From contig NZ_JANWTC010000003.1 in the NCBI RefSeq assembly GCF_024919295.1, positions 1 to 64,000 on the forward strand: a stretch of 64,000 nt of DNA, given 5' to 3'. Position 1 is the stretch's first letter. Every line of letters starts with the position of its first letter. Source of the stretch: Corynebacterium lemuris (GTDB lineage Bacteria > Actinomycetota > Actinomycetes > Mycobacteriales > Mycobacteriaceae). Positions 26,708 through 35,979 of this stretch are shown here, in pieces. The translations under genes were made by a program, and so were the position numbers. Below the pieces are notes generated by a model. It was not told the DNA's origin. It did no database searches and saw only the letters and a program-made list of their open reading frames with translations.

Positions 26708-27592
26708 CTACCAGCCGCGCTCGGAGAGGCGGTGCGGGACCGGGATGTCGTCGACGTTGATGCCGACCATGGCCTCACCCAGGCCACGGGAGACGTCGGC
26801 GACGATGGCCGGGTCCAGGTAGTTCTGGGTGGCCTTGACGATGGCGCGGGCGCGCTGCTCCGGGTTACCGGACTTGAAGATGCCGGAGCCGACGAACACG
26901 CCGTCGGCGCCCAGCTGCATCATCATGGCGGCATCGGCCGGGGTGGCGATGCCGCCGGCGGTGAACAGCGGCACCGGCAGCCTGCCCTCGCGGGCGACCT
27001 CGACGACCAGGTCGTAGGGGGCCTGCAGTTCCTTGGCGGCGACGTAGAGCTCGTCCTCGGCCATGGAGGTCAGGCGGTTGATCTCCGCGCGGATGGTGCG
27101 GATGTGGGTGACGGCGTTGGAGACGTCACCGGTGCCGGCCTCACCCTTGGAACGGATCATGGCGGCACCCTCGTTGATGCGGCGCAGGGCCTCGCCGAGG
27201 TTGGTGGCACCGCACACGAAGGGGGTCTCGAAGTCGAATTTGTCGATGTGGTTGGCGTAGTCGGCCGGGGTGAGCACCTCGGATTCGTCGATGAAGTCGA
27301 CGCCGAGGGACTGCAGCACCTGGGCCTCCACGAAGTGCCCGATGCGGGCCTTGGCCATGACCGGGACGGTGGCGGCGGCGATGATGCCGTCGATCATGTC
27401 GGGGTCGGACATGCGGGAGACGCCGCCCTGGGCGCGGATATCTGCGGGGACCCGCTCCAGCGCCATGACGGCGATGGCACCGGCCTCCTGGGCGATCTCC
27501 GCCTGCTCGGGGGTGACGACATCCATGATGACGCCGCCCTTGAACTGCTCCGCGAAGCCGCGCTTGGCGCGGCCGGTGGTGTTGATGGTCAC
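26708..27592 (-). CDS. pdxS: Pyridoxal 5'-phosphate synthase subunit PdxS
   Basis: A 294-residue TIM-barrel synthase that makes PLP from ribose 5-phosphate, glyceraldehyde 3-phosphate and ammonia from PdxT. Family motifs are [40 protein letters not shown] (catalytic lysines lie in KGGVIMDVV and [13 protein letters not shown]) and [33 protein letters not shown] 27592 has AGGAG ten bases upstream. An alternative GTG at 27631 lies 5 bases after TAAGGT and could be a leaderless start, adding 13 residues. pdxT is not adjacent or elsewhere in this window. Confidence 0.94.
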   Translation of the reverse strand: MTINTTGRAKRGFAEQFKGGVIMDVVTPEQAEIAQEAGAIAVMALERVPADIRAQGGVSRMSDPDMIDGIIAAATVPVMAKARIGHFVEAQVLQSLGVDFIDESEVLTPADYANHIDKFDFETPFVCGATNLGEALRRINEGAAMIRSKGEAGTGDVSNAVTHIRTIRAEINRLTSMAEDELYVAAKELQAPYDLVVEVAREGRLPVPLFTAGGIATPADAAMMMQLGADGVFVGSGIFKSGNPEQRARAIVKATQNYLDPAIVADVSRGLGEAMVGINVDDIPVPHRLSERGW

Positions 27593-27695
27593 AGTGGGTC
27601 TGCTCCTGTTCGCGATGTAACCTGTTTGCACCGAAAACCTTAGGCTCTCACTGCGGGCGCGGGTTAATTGCCCTGTGTTTACATTCGGGGCGGGT

Positions 27696-27701
27696 TAGGA
27701 T
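27696..27701 (+). promoter_or_regulatory. -10 box (TAGGAT) for leaderless GT87 gene
   Basis: TAGGAT is followed by 6 bases and GTG 27708. It points to a leaderless transcript. Confidence 0.5.
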
Positions 27702-27707
27702 CACCGG

Positions 27708-28961
27708 GTGCGCAGATTCTCCTCGGTCCCCGTGGTGTGGTTCGGTTGGGTGGTGGCCCGCCTGATTCTCGCCGGCATGATCCTGGTGGAACCTCATCCG
27801 CTCGGCGACGTGCGCTACTACCATTCGGGCCTGTTCGGCACCGATCCCACAGCCATGACGGAGTACCCGGACGCCGGCGTGTGGCCGCTGCGTCTGCTCA
27901 GTGCCCTCACCGGCCCGGAGATGACCGGTTTTCTCATCGGCTTCGGCGTGATGATGATGCTTGTCGACGCCGCCTTCCTCACCCTCCTCCTGTCCGTCGG
28001 CGGCACGCGCCGCTTCACGGCCGCGTGGTTCTGGGTCTGTTTCGGGCTGGCGGCCGGGCATGTGTTCTGGCTGCGGCTGGACCTGTTCCCGGCGGTCCTG
28101 GTGGGGCTGTTCGCGGCGCTGCTGTTCACCCGCCCTGCGGTGGGTGCCGCGGTGCTCGCGCTGGCCACGGCCGTGAAGCTGTGGCCCGGGGTGCTCGCTG
28201 CCGGTCTGGTCGGGGGTCTGCGCCGGGGTGCGACCTGGCGGCGGGTGCTCGCCTTCACTTTCACACTGGTGGCTCTGGCGGGGGTCACCTGGTGGACCTC
28301 AGGGCTGCCCCGGCTGCTCAACCCCCTGGACTACCAGGGCGGGCGCGGCATCCAGATCGAGTCGCTCGCGGCCACACCCTTCCTCCTGCACGCCCATAAC
28401 CGGCCGGGTGAGTACTGGATCGGGTTCGCGGCGTCGAAGAGCTTCGAGATCTCCGGCCCGGGCACCGACGTGGCCGTCCTGGCCACCGACTGGGCGATGG
28501 TCGCGGTACTGCTGGCCACTGTGGCGTGGGCCGGCTGGAACCTGATGGCCGACCGCTGGCGGCCCCTGCGGACCGTGGCCTTCTCCCTGCTGTTCGTGCT
28601 GCTGCTGATCATGACCAACAAGGTCTTCTCCCCGCAGTACATCGTGTGGCTGGGACCGCTGCTGGCGGTGTGCCTGTACGTCACCCGGTCCCGGCTGGTG
28701 CAGGTGATGGCGGTGCTCACGGTCATCGCCGCGGTGCTCGGCACGTGGGTGTACCCCTTCCACTACGACGCGCTGTGGGCCGACCCGGCGACGGCGGGCA
28801 CCGAGATCACCGTCCTGGCGGTGCGCAACGGCCTCATCGTCGTGCTCACCCTGCTGGCCGCGATGTGGCTGGTGCTGCAGTCCCGGCGCGGTCGGGGGTT
28901 CAGGAGCGGTACTCGAAGAATTCCGGCAGCGGCGCAGTCCCCCCGAGACGAAACACCCTGA
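27708..28961 (+). CDS. GT-C glycosyltransferase, GT87 family
   Basis: A 417-residue integral membrane protein with about ten helices. It belongs to the GT87 (DUF2029) group, which transfers mannose or arabinose from polyprenyl-phosphate sugars on the outer face of the membrane. An acidic pair early in the protein (HPLGDVRYYHSGLFG, about residues 30-45) lies in the first external loop, where GT-C enzymes keep their catalytic Asp. LATAVKLWPGVLAAGL and TNKVFSPQYIVWLGPL are typical of the family. It sits next to the PIM-synthesis cluster on the opposite strand, so a role in lipomannan or related glycans is likely. The last 62 bases overlap the convergent LemA-like gene. Confidence 0.8.
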   Translation: MRRFSSVPVVWFGWVVARLILAGMILVEPHPLGDVRYYHSGLFGTDPTAMTEYPDAGVWPLRLLSALTGPEMTGFLIGFGVMMMLVDAAFLTLLLSVGGTRRFTAAWFWVCFGLAAGHVFWLRLDLFPAVLVGLFAALLFTRPAVGAAVLALATAVKLWPGVLAAGLVGGLRRGATWRRVLAFTFTLVALAGVTWWTSGLPRLLNPLDYQGGRGIQIESLAATPFLLHAHNRPGEYWIGFAASKSFEISGPGTDVAVLATDWAMVAVLLATVAWAGWNLMADRWRPLRTVAFSLLFVLLLIMTNKVFSPQYIVWLGPLLAVCLYVTRSRLVQVMAVLTVIAAVLGTWVYPFHYDALWADPATAGTEITVLAVRNGLIVVLTLLAAMWLVLQSRRGRGFRSGTRRIPAAAQSPRDETP

Positions 28962-29346
28962 CCAGAGGCCGCAGCCGCAGGGCCCGGGTATCGGCCACCG
29001 CGTCGTTGTAGAAGCGGTGGGCCAGCTGGACGCGGACCTCGGCGTCGATGAGTCGGCCGGGCAGGTCGGGGCCCAGTGGAATCAGCGCCTCGGAGAGCTG
29101 ACGTTCCCGGGTGGCGCGTTCCTCGAAGCTGCCGTGCACCAGAGGTTCGGTCTCCGCGGACAGGGCCAGGGGCCGGGCCTCCGGCAGCAGGGCGGCGATG
29201 ACGGCCGCACGGCGGTCCAGGGCCGCCTGCAGGGCTGCCAGGGCGGCATCGGTGCGGATGTGCAGCCGGTTGAGGCGCTGCGCGGTCTGGAAGGCCCACA
29301 GGGCCACGGCGGTGAGGATGACCGCCAGCAGAATCCACCAGATCAT
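28900..29346 (-). CDS. Small membrane protein with LemA-like region
   Basis: A 148-residue protein. Residues 2-19 form a single N-terminal helix (IWWILLAVILTAVALWAF). The rest is a predicted helical bundle containing RLNRLHIRTDAALAALQAALDRR and RFYNDAVADTRALRLRPLVR, ending EFFEYRS. The YNDAV...FEY pattern resembles LemA proteins, whose function is unknown. Its ATG overlaps the pimA stop by 1 base, so it is the last gene of the thrS-HIT-pgsA-patA-pimA operon, in the place of Rv2609c in Mycobacterium. Its 3' end overlaps the convergent GT87 gene by 62 bases. Confidence 0.7.
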   Translation of the reverse strand: MIWWILLAVILTAVALWAFQTAQRLNRLHIRTDAALAALQAALDRRAAVIAALLPEARPLALSAETEPLVHGSFEERATRERQLSEALIPLGPDLPGRLIDAEVRVQLAHRFYNDAVADTRALRLRPLVRVFRLGGTAPLPEFFEYRS

Positions 29347-30425
29347 CACTCCACCCCCACCGCGGTGCCGTCCGCGACGGTCTCGTAGACGGTGAGCACG
29401 TCCTGGGCGACGGTCTCCCAGTCGAAACGCCGGGCACGCTGCTCCCCCGCCGCGATGAGGCGGGTGCGGGTGGCGGGGTCGTCGACAAGCAGGCGCAGGC
29501 TGTCGGCCAGGGCCCGGGCACTGCCCATCTCGAAGAGGACACCTGCCTCCCCCACCACTGCGGCGAAGGCCTCGATGTCGCTGGCCACGACCGCGCAACC
29601 GGCGGCCATCGCCTCGACGAGGACGATGCCGAAACTCTCGCCGCCGGTGTTGGGTGCGACGTAGATGTCGGCCCGGCCGAGGATGGCGGCCTTCTCCTCG
29701 TCGCTGACCCGGCCCACGAAATCCACGCCGGCGACCTGGCGGGCTTTGCCCGCGCCGATGACGGTGACCCGGACCTCACGTTCCAGCAGTTCCAGGGCGC
29801 GCAGCAGGATGTCCAACCCCTTGCGGGGTTCATCCAGGCGGCCGAGGAAGACGATCTCCACCGGCCCCTCCGTGACGGCCGGTTGCTTGCGGGCGGCGGC
29901 GAAACGGGCGGTGTCCACCCCGTTGGGGATGAGCACCGGGTCCCCGCCCAGCTGCTCGACCTGCCAGCGGCGTGCCATCTCGGAGACGGCGATCCCGCCG
30001 CGGACCTTCTCCAGCGCGGGGCGCAGCAGCGGACGGGCGAGCTGGAGCATGAACGAACCTGAGGAGGAGGCGTGGTAGGTGGCCACGATCGGTCCCCGCG
30101 CCATCCACAGGGCCGCCATGGAATAGCTCGGGGAGTTCGGTTCGTGGATGTGCAGGACGTCGAAACGACCCTGGATGATGAATTCCCGGATCCGCGCCCG
30201 CACGGCCGGTCCGAAGGAGAGCCTGGCGACGGAACCGTTGTAGCGGATGGGGATGCTGCGCCCGCCGCGGGTGACGTAGTCGGGGACCTGGGTCTTCGCG
30301 GCTGCCGGCCCGAGAACCTCGACGTGGTGGCCCAGACCGATGAGTACCTCGGCCAGGTCGAGGATGTGCGCCTGCACCCCGCCCGGGGCGTCGAAGGAGT
30401 ACGGGCAGATGATGCCGATGCGCAC
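29346..30425 (-). CDS. pimA: Phosphatidyl-myo-inositol mannosyltransferase PimA
   Basis: A 359-residue GT4, GT-B fold enzyme that adds the first mannose from GDP-mannose to phosphatidylinositol at the inner membrane. The N-terminus RIGIICPYSFDAPGGVQAHI is the acceptor-binding side. DVLHIHEPNSPSYS and ATYHASSSGSF contain residues of the PI site. The GDP-mannose part is seen in FLGRLDEPRKGLDIL and PNTGGESFGIVLVEAMAAG (the E-x7-E motif). GTG 30425 shares one base with the patA stop. Order pgsA-patA-pimA matches the PIM operon of mycobacteria. Confidence 0.94.
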   Translation of the reverse strand: MRIGIICPYSFDAPGGVQAHILDLAEVLIGLGHHVEVLGPAAAKTQVPDYVTRGGRSIPIRYNGSVARLSFGPAVRARIREFIIQGRFDVLHIHEPNSPSYSMAALWMARGPIVATYHASSSGSFMLQLARPLLRPALEKVRGGIAVSEMARRWQVEQLGGDPVLIPNGVDTARFAAARKQPAVTEGPVEIVFLGRLDEPRKGLDILLRALELLEREVRVTVIGAGKARQVAGVDFVGRVSDEEKAAILGRADIYVAPNTGGESFGIVLVEAMAAGCAVVASDIEAFAAVVGEAGVLFEMGSARALADSLRLLVDDPATRTRLIAAGEQRARRFDWETVAQDVLTVYETVADGTAVGVE

Positions 30426-31309
30426 TAGCCACCCCACCCGGGGCCCACGTCCGCCGGCCACAGCGGCTGCAGCATGTGCCAGTCCGCCGGGTGCGCGGCG
30501 ATGTTCGCGGCGAAACCGTCGGCGAGGCGTTGGACGGTGTCCCCGAGCGTGTCCGCCTCGATCTCCTCGGAGACCGACAACCCCCAGCCGTCCCCGGTGA
30601 ACCAGCAGTGCGCGACATGCAGCGCGGCCCCGGTGTCCAGGGCCAGTTGGGAGGGGCCGGCGGGCATGGTGGTCTCCTCGCCGAAGAACTCGACCGGCAC
30701 GCCACGGCGTCTCAGGTCACGCTCCCCCAGCAGGGCGACGGTGCCACCCTCCTGCAGCACCTGGCGCAGGCGCGGGTACGGCGGGGTCCCGCCGGCATGC
30801 GCGAGCACCTCGAAACCGAGTGACTCGCGGAAGTCCACGAAGGCGTTATAGAGCACCTCCGGCTTCAGCCGCTCGGCGACGGTGGTGAACGGGCCGTAGT
30901 GGCGCACCACGAACAGCCCGGCCATGTCCCAGTTGCCGGAGTGCGGCAGCGCGAGAACCACCCCCCGGCCGGAGCTGAGGGAGGCCTCGAGGTGCTCACG
31001 TCCCTCCATCCCGGCCATCAGACGGGCGCCGAGATCCGGGTCATCCTTGATGGCGGGCAGGCGGAAGGCCTCCCGCCAGTAGCGCGCGTAGGAGCGTACG
31101 GAATCCCGCACGAGCTCTGCGGTGACGTTCTCCGCACCCACGACCCGGCTCAGGTTGCGGCGCAGCATCTCCATCCCGCGGCCGTTGCCGGAGGCCAGGT
31201 CCGCGCCGGCGGTGAACAGAGCGTCCGCGAACCGGTCCGGCATGTGGCGGACCAGCCGCCACCCCGCCAGGTATCCCAGTGCCGCCGGATCCAGGTCCCG
31301 GTTGCTCAT
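30425..31309 (-). CDS. patA: PIM acyltransferase PatA (lauroyl acyltransferase family)
   Basis: A 294-residue membrane-associated acyltransferase that transfers a palmitoyl group to the mannose on PIM. The catalytic H-x4-D motif is in LPHSGNWDMAG (about residue 127). GERDLRRRGVPVEFFGEE and ALDTGAALHVAHCW are typical of LpxL/PatA proteins. It overlaps pgsA by ATGA and pimA by one base. The fatty acid used cannot be read from the sequence. Confidence 0.92.
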   Translation of the reverse strand: MSNRDLDPAALGYLAGWRLVRHMPDRFADALFTAGADLASGNGRGMEMLRRNLSRVVGAENVTAELVRDSVRSYARYWREAFRLPAIKDDPDLGARLMAGMEGREHLEASLSSGRGVVLALPHSGNWDMAGLFVVRHYGPFTTVAERLKPEVLYNAFVDFRESLGFEVLAHAGGTPPYPRLRQVLQEGGTVALLGERDLRRRGVPVEFFGEETTMPAGPSQLALDTGAALHVAHCWFTGDGWGLSVSEEIEADTLGDTVQRLADGFAANIAAHPADWHMLQPLWPADVGPGWGG

Positions 31310-31974
31310 CTGGCGTTGGCCTCCTGCGGGTCAGAATCCCGGGTGCCGGGTGGCGGGGCGATGTGCTCGAGGGCCTCCGGGTTGCGCGAGGCCATGACCA
31401 GGCGCTGGACCACCGTGTACACGGAGCCGGCGGCCAGGGCCCAGATCGCTACGTCGATGGCGTAGGGCACGCCGAGTCCCTGCAGACCGATGCCCGCCAG
31501 GCCGATGATCAGCCGCTCGGGGCGTTCGATCAGCCCGCCGACGATGTGGAAGCCGCTGGCCTCGCCGCGGGCCTTGACGTAGCTGATCACCTGGGAGCCG
31601 ATGAGCACCACGAAAGAGGCCACGATGAGTGAGGGGTGCGGCTGGTAGGTGAAGATCAGCCACCAGGTGATCGCGGCGAACAGCGCTCCGTCGGTGATGC
31701 GGTCACACGTGGCGTCGAGTGTCGCCCCGAATTTCGTGCCGCCGCCGCGCAGCCTGGCCATCGTGCCGTCGACCAGGTCGAAGGCGGCGAAGAGTCCGGA
31801 GACCACCGCGGCCCAAAACAGGTGTCCGCCCGGGATGAGCAGCACCGCGATGACGGCGGTCACCACCGCGCCGAAGACCGTCACCATGTTGGGGGTCAGG
31901 CCCACGCGCAGCAGACCGCGGGCCACCGGTTCGACGATGACGGAGGCGGGTCGGCGACCACGGGTACTAAGCAC
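31306..31974 (-). CDS. pgsA: Phosphatidylinositol phosphate synthase
   Basis: A 222-residue CDP-alcohol phosphotransferase with about six helices. It joins CDP-diacylglycerol to inositol 1-phosphate, the first step of actinobacterial phosphatidylinositol synthesis. The family motif D-G-x2-A-R-x8-G-x3-D-x3-D is complete: DGTMARLRGGGTKFGATLD (about residues 60-78), then ATCDRITDG. GTG 31974 is used because it yields the usual N-terminus with VEPVARGLLRVGLTPNMVT, and its codon overlaps the HIT gene stop by 8 bases. An ORF start far upstream is only read-through of the HIT gene. Confidence 0.93.
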   Translation of the reverse strand: MLSTRGRRPASVIVEPVARGLLRVGLTPNMVTVFGAVVTAVIAVLLIPGGHLFWAAVVSGLFAAFDLVDGTMARLRGGGTKFGATLDATCDRITDGALFAAITWWLIFTYQPHPSLIVASFVVLIGSQVISYVKARGEASGFHIVGGLIERPERLIIGLAGIGLQGLGVPYAIDVAIWALAAGSVYTVVQRLVMASRNPEALEHIAPPPGTRDSDPQEANAR

Positions 31975-32539
31975 CGGCAACCTCCACCCAGGCCTCGGCG
32001 AGCATGGAGCGGGTGTCGCGCAGCAGCTGCGGCAGCACCTTCGTCCCACCCAGGACGGTGAGGAAATTCGAGTCACCGGACCAGCGGGGCACAACATGCA
32101 TGTGCAGGTGGTTGCCCACCGAGCCACCCGAGGCCTTGCCCAGGTTGAAGCCGACGTTGATGCCCTCCGGCCGGGAGACCTTCTTGAGCACCTTCACCGC
32201 GGTGGTGACGAAGCCCATGAGCTCCGTCATCTCCTCCGGGGTGAGGTTCTCCAGGTCCGCGACCTTGCGGTACGGGATGACCATGAGGTGGCCCGCGTTA
32301 TACGGGTAGAGGTTGAGGATCGCGTAGACCAGCTCACCACGGGCGACGATCAGCCCGTCCTCATCCGACATCTTCGGGGCGTCGACGAAGGGATCACCCT
32401 GCGTCGCCGAACCGGCCGGCGGGCGCTCCTTGATGTAGCTCATCCGGTAGGGCGCCCACAGGCGCGTCAGCCGGTCCGGCTCACCGACGCCGGTGTCTGT
32501 CCAGGTGTCCTCAGCGGCGGGCTGCAAGTGCGTCCTCAC
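31967..32539 (-). CDS. HIT-domain protein
   Basis: A 190-residue histidine-triad hydrolase. The HIT motif is [11 protein letters not shown] (about residues 142-152). The enzyme most likely hydrolyses Ap4A-type or other nucleotide substrates. In mycobacteria the homologue (Rv2613c) acts as an AP4A phosphorylase, and the placement thrS-HIT-pgsA is the same. GTG 32539 gives 29 bases of overlap with thrS; an internal TTG nearby is possible. The overlap suggests translational coupling to thrS. Confidence 0.88.
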   Translation of the reverse strand: MRTHLQPAAEDTWTDTGVGEPDRLTRLWAPYRMSYIKERPPAGSATQGDPFVDAPKMSDEDGLIVARGELVYAILNLYPYNAGHLMVIPYRKVADLENLTPEEMTELMGFVTTAVKVLKKVSRPEGINVGFNLGKASGGSVGNHLHMHVVPRWSGDSNFLTVLGGTKVLPQLLRDTRSMLAEAWVEVAGA

Positions 32540-34565
32540 TCGGCTGGTCGTTGATCCGGTCCTTGATCCAGGCGTCGATGAGCTCGATGGCCTCGGCCAC
32601 CGGAACGCCGTTGATCTGGGAGCCGTCGAGGAAGCGGAAGCTCACGGCGTTGGCCTCCACGTCACGGGCGCCGGCCAGCAGCATGAAGGGGATCTTGCCG
32701 GTGGTGTGGTTGCGGATCTTCTTCTGCATCCGGTCATCCGAGGTGTCCACATCGGCGCGGATACCGCGCTTACGCAGCTCCGCGGTGATCTCCTCCAGGT
32801 GCGGAGCGAAGTCCTCGGCCACGGGGATGCCCATGACCTGCTGCGGGGCGAGCCACACCGGGAAAGCGCCGGCGTAGTGCTCCAGGAGCACGCCGAAGAA
32901 CCGTTCGATGGAGCCGAAGAGCGCGCGGTGGATCATGATCGGCTGTTTCCTGCTGCCGTCCGGGGCGGTGTACTCCAGGTCGAAGCGCTCGGGCATGTTG
33001 AAGTCCAACTGGACGGTGGACATCTGCCAGGTACGGCCGATGGCGTCCTTGGCCTGCACGGAGATCTTCGGGCCGTAGAAGGCCGCGCCCTCCGGGTCCG
33101 GAACCAGGTCCAGGCCGGAGTTGGTGGCCACACGCTGCAGGATCTCGGTGGAACGCTCCCAGATGTCATCGTCGCCGACGTACTTCTTCGGGTCCTTGGT
33201 GGACAGTTCCAGGTAGAAGTCGTCCAGGCCGTAGTCCTTGAGCAGGGAGATGATGAACTCCAGCACGGTGGTCAGCTCGTCCTCGAGCTGGTCCTCGGTG
33301 CAGTAGATGTGGGCGTCGTCCTGGGTAAAGCCCCGGGCGCGGGTCAGGCCGTGGACCACGCCGGACTTCTCGTAGCGGTAGACGGTGCCGAACTCGAACA
33401 GGCGTAGCGGCAGTTCACGGTAGGAACGGCCCCGGGAGTCGAAGATGAGGTTGTGCATGGGGCAGTTCATCGGCTTCAGGTAGTAGTCCTGACCCGGCTT
33501 GGTCTCGTTTCCCTCCTCGTCATACTCCGCGTCGAGCTGCAGCGGGGGGAACATGCCTTCCTTGTAGAAGCCCAGGTGGCCGGACTTCTCGAAGAGGTCC
33601 GCCTTGGTCACGTGCGGGGAGGTGACGAAGGAGTAGCCGGCCTCCACGTGACGGCGGCGGGAGTGCTCCTCCATCTCCATGCGCACGGTCGCGCCGTTGG
33701 GGTGGAAGACCGGCAGGCCGGAACCGATCTCGTCCGGGAAGGAGAACAGATCCAGCTCGGTGCCCAGACGGCGGTGATCGCGCTTCTCGGCCTCCGCCAG
33801 CATGGTCTGGTAGGCGTCGAGGGACTCCTTGTCCTCCCAGGCGGTGCCGTAGATGCGCTGCAGACCGGCGTTGTCCTGGTCGCCGCGCCAGTAGGCCGCC
33901 GAGGAGCGGGTGAGCGCGAAGGCCGGGATGTAGCGGGTGGTCGGGATGTGCGGGCCACGGCACAGGTCCGACCACTCGACCTCGCTGGTGCGCGGGTTGA
34001 TGTTGTCGTAGGCGGTGAGTTCGCCGGCACCGACCTCGGTGGCCTCATCGGAATCCGGGTCGACGTTGCCCTTGTCCTGGATGAGCTCGAGCTTATAGGG
34101 CTCGTCCTTCAGTTCCTCGGCGGCAGCCTCGGTGGACTCGTAGACGCGGCGCTCGAAACGCTGGCCGGTCTTGATGATCTTCTTCATCCGCTTCTCAATT
34201 GCCTTGAGGTCCTCCGGGGTGAAGGGCTCGGCGACGTCGAAGTCGTAGTAGAAACCATTGTCGATGGCCGGGCCGATGCCCAACTTCGTACCCGGGAACT
34301 CCAGCTGCACGGCCTGCGCCAGCACGTGGGCGCAGGAGTGGCGGATGATGGCGCGCCCGTCCTCGGTGTTCGCTGCAACCGGGGTGAACTCGGCGTCGAC
34401 CTCCGGGGTGTGGGAGAGGTCGCGCAGCTCGCCGTCAGTGTCCTTGACGGCGACGATGGCCTCCGGGCCCTTGTTCGGCAGGTCCAGCTCCCGCATCGCG
34501 GCACCGACCGCGGTGCCGGCCGGGACCTGGAACGAAGGGATGTCGGTAGCGGTGATGTTCACCAT
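32511..34565 (-). CDS. thrS: Threonyl-tRNA synthetase
   Basis: A 684-residue class II synthetase. It has a TGS domain at the N-terminus (residues 1-70), an editing domain with [18 protein letters not shown] and HVxAH-like zinc site (about 110-250), the catalytic core with [26 protein letters not shown] and [17 protein letters not shown], and the anticodon-binding domain at the C-terminus. ATG 34565 follows AAGGAG by 9 bases. The frame is open upstream into a leader with strong hairpins, which is regarded as untranslated. It is the first gene of the PIM operon. Confidence 0.96.
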   Translation of the reverse strand: MVNITATDIPSFQVPAGTAVGAAMRELDLPNKGPEAIVAVKDTDGELRDLSHTPEVDAEFTPVAANTEDGRAIIRHSCAHVLAQAVQLEFPGTKLGIGPAIDNGFYYDFDVAEPFTPEDLKAIEKRMKKIIKTGQRFERRVYESTEAAAEELKDEPYKLELIQDKGNVDPDSDEATEVGAGELTAYDNINPRTSEVEWSDLCRGPHIPTTRYIPAFALTRSSAAYWRGDQDNAGLQRIYGTAWEDKESLDAYQTMLAEAEKRDHRRLGTELDLFSFPDEIGSGLPVFHPNGATVRMEMEEHSRRRHVEAGYSFVTSPHVTKADLFEKSGHLGFYKEGMFPPLQLDAEYDEEGNETKPGQDYYLKPMNCPMHNLIFDSRGRSYRELPLRLFEFGTVYRYEKSGVVHGLTRARGFTQDDAHIYCTEDQLEDELTTVLEFIISLLKDYGLDDFYLELSTKDPKKYVGDDDIWERSTEILQRVATNSGLDLVPDPEGAAFYGPKISVQAKDAIGRTWQMSTVQLDFNMPERFDLEYTAPDGSRKQPIMIHRALFGSIERFFGVLLEHYAGAFPVWLAPQQVMGIPVAEDFAPHLEEITAELRKRGIRADVDTSDDRMQKKIRNHTTGKIPFMLLAGARDVEANAVSFRFLDGSQINGVPVAEAIELIDAWIKDRINDQPSEDALAARR

Positions 34566-34596
34566 GGGTGTTGCGCTCCTTAAACTTGCGCTCACG

Positions 34597-34678
34597 CAGG
34601 CGGCGGCATACCTGGCCGCTGCCTGCTCAACAGGACGGGCGCGGCTGCGCAGCGCGCAGTCGCTGCGCAACATCCTAC
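34597..34678 (-). promoter_or_regulatory. thrS promoter and structured 5' leader
   Basis: A minus-strand -10 box TAGGAT lies at 34678-34673, about 110 bases before the thrS ATG. The leader can fold into two hairpins: 34670-34662 with 34655-34647 (9 base pairs), and 34625-34615 with 34607-34597 (11 pairs, one mismatch). No T-box core or terminator U-run is seen. The structures may affect thrS translation; this is inference. Confidence 0.5.
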
Positions 34679-34714
34679 CCCGCAGCCGCGCGCCCTCCGG
34701 AAGCCGTGTCGGGC

Positions 34715-35935
34715 TCAGGCGTCGTCAAGAAGCGACTGCGCCCAGAAGACGTCGTTGCCGCGGCCGTCTGCCCGGGTTCCCGGCGGGATCCAGTAGACGG
34801 CGGAACCGATGTGGGAGATCCACTCGTTGAGGCGGTCACCCTCGTCCAGGCGCTGCTGGACCGGGTGGTACTGGCGGACCGGGTCCTTCTGGAAGGTGAG
34901 GAAGACCAGGCCGGAGTTGGACAGCTGCTCCGAGCCGGGCTCCGGCGCAATATCGTAGTTGTAGGGGCGGCGGAGGAACTTCTGCTCCGGGCGGTCAGCG
35001 GGGGCCTTGGCGCGGAACATGTGGCTCTGCCGGTCGATGACGGGCAGCCCGTATTTATCGGTGGCGTTGTAATCCGGCTCGTCGAACTCCGCCTCCCCGG
35101 TCAAGGGTGCACCATTGTCCAGGCGGCGGCCCAGGGACTCCTCACGGGATTTCCGGTCGAGCATCTCCCAGGTGTCCATGTTCATGTTGATGCGCCGCAG
35201 CACCATCGACGTCGAGCCCTGCATCCAGGCGGGACCGTCCTGGATCCACACCTGCTCGTCGAAGCTCTCCCCCGTCCGCGGGTTGACGGTGCCGTCGACC
35301 TGGCCGAAGAGGTTGCGCGGTGTCTCATCCTTCGTCCGCGCCCCGTCCGCGTTGAGAAAGCCCTGCTGCATCCACTGCACGCGGGCGTAGTCCACGCCTG
35401 AGCGCACCAGGTGGCGCGTGGCATGCGAGAGCATCAGCGGGTCGTCGCAGCAGACCTGGATGACCAGGTCGCTCTGGCCCCACTTGGGGTCCAGCTGGTC
35501 CAGGCTGTACTCCGGCAGGGGTTTCAACCACTCCGGACGCTGGTCGGCGGCGTCGATGACCTCGAAGATGCGGGGACCGAAACCACAGGTGATGGTCAGG
35601 TTCGCCGGGGTGACCACGAGTTCCGGTTCGAGGCTGCCCAACGGGGTTTCGCCGGTGCACAGGCGCCGGGAGTCCTCGGTCCAGGAACGCATCAGCCGGG
35701 TCAGACCCGCCCGGTCAACACCGTCGGCCAGTTGGAAGCCGATGAGGTTGAGCTGGGCCTGCGCCGGAGTGGCGACACCCGCCTGATGCACACCGTCAAA
35801 GGGCACGATCGCATCCCGCAGCCGCGTATCCGCCGGCGGCGGCCCGGACTCCGCTGCCGCGCAGGCGGCCAGAGCGGCTCCACCGGCGGTGACGGACAGG
35901 CCCGTGAGAAATCCACGGCGGGACAACGAGAACAT
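34715..35935 (-). CDS. efeB: Tat-exported DyP-type peroxidase (EfeB-like)
   Basis: A 406-residue heme peroxidase of the dye-decolorising group. The Tat signal is [15 protein letters not shown]; a cysteine in LAACAAAE (about 24) could also be lipidated. The catalytic Asp is in [11 protein letters not shown] (about residue 215) and the proximal heme His in [12 protein letters not shown] (about 300). EfeB proteins have been proposed to extract iron from heme. Here the neighbours are copper proteins (PCuAC, CopC), not EfeU or EfeO. ATG 35935 is preferred; TTG 35944 is close to AGGAAG and would add three residues. Confidence 0.85.
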   Translation of the reverse strand: MFSLSRRGFLTGLSVTAGGAALAACAAAESGPPPADTRLRDAIVPFDGVHQAGVATPAQAQLNLIGFQLADGVDRAGLTRLMRSWTEDSRRLCTGETPLGSLEPELVVTPANLTITCGFGPRIFEVIDAADQRPEWLKPLPEYSLDQLDPKWGQSDLVIQVCCDDPLMLSHATRHLVRSGVDYARVQWMQQGFLNADGARTKDETPRNLFGQVDGTVNPRTGESFDEQVWIQDGPAWMQGSTSMVLRRINMNMDTWEMLDRKSREESLGRRLDNGAPLTGEAEFDEPDYNATDKYGLPVIDRQSHMFRAKAPADRPEQKFLRRPYNYDIAPEPGSEQLSNSGLVFLTFQKDPVRQYHPVQQRLDEGDRLNEWISHIGSAVYWIPPGTRADGRGNDVFWAQSLLDDA

Positions 35936-35979
35936 GACTGTCAACTACTTCCTGGGGAATATGCTCGTGCTGGTGCGGA

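Noticed and set aside
34566-34673. N-terminal extension of ThrRS from an ATG at 34673
   Set aside because: The extra residues are Arg/Ala/Ser-rich, overlap the -10 box, and a good ribosome site precedes ATG 34565.
34566-34678. T-box riboswitch in front of thrS
   Set aside because: No T-box sequence, specifier loop or terminator was found; the leader has only GC-rich hairpins.
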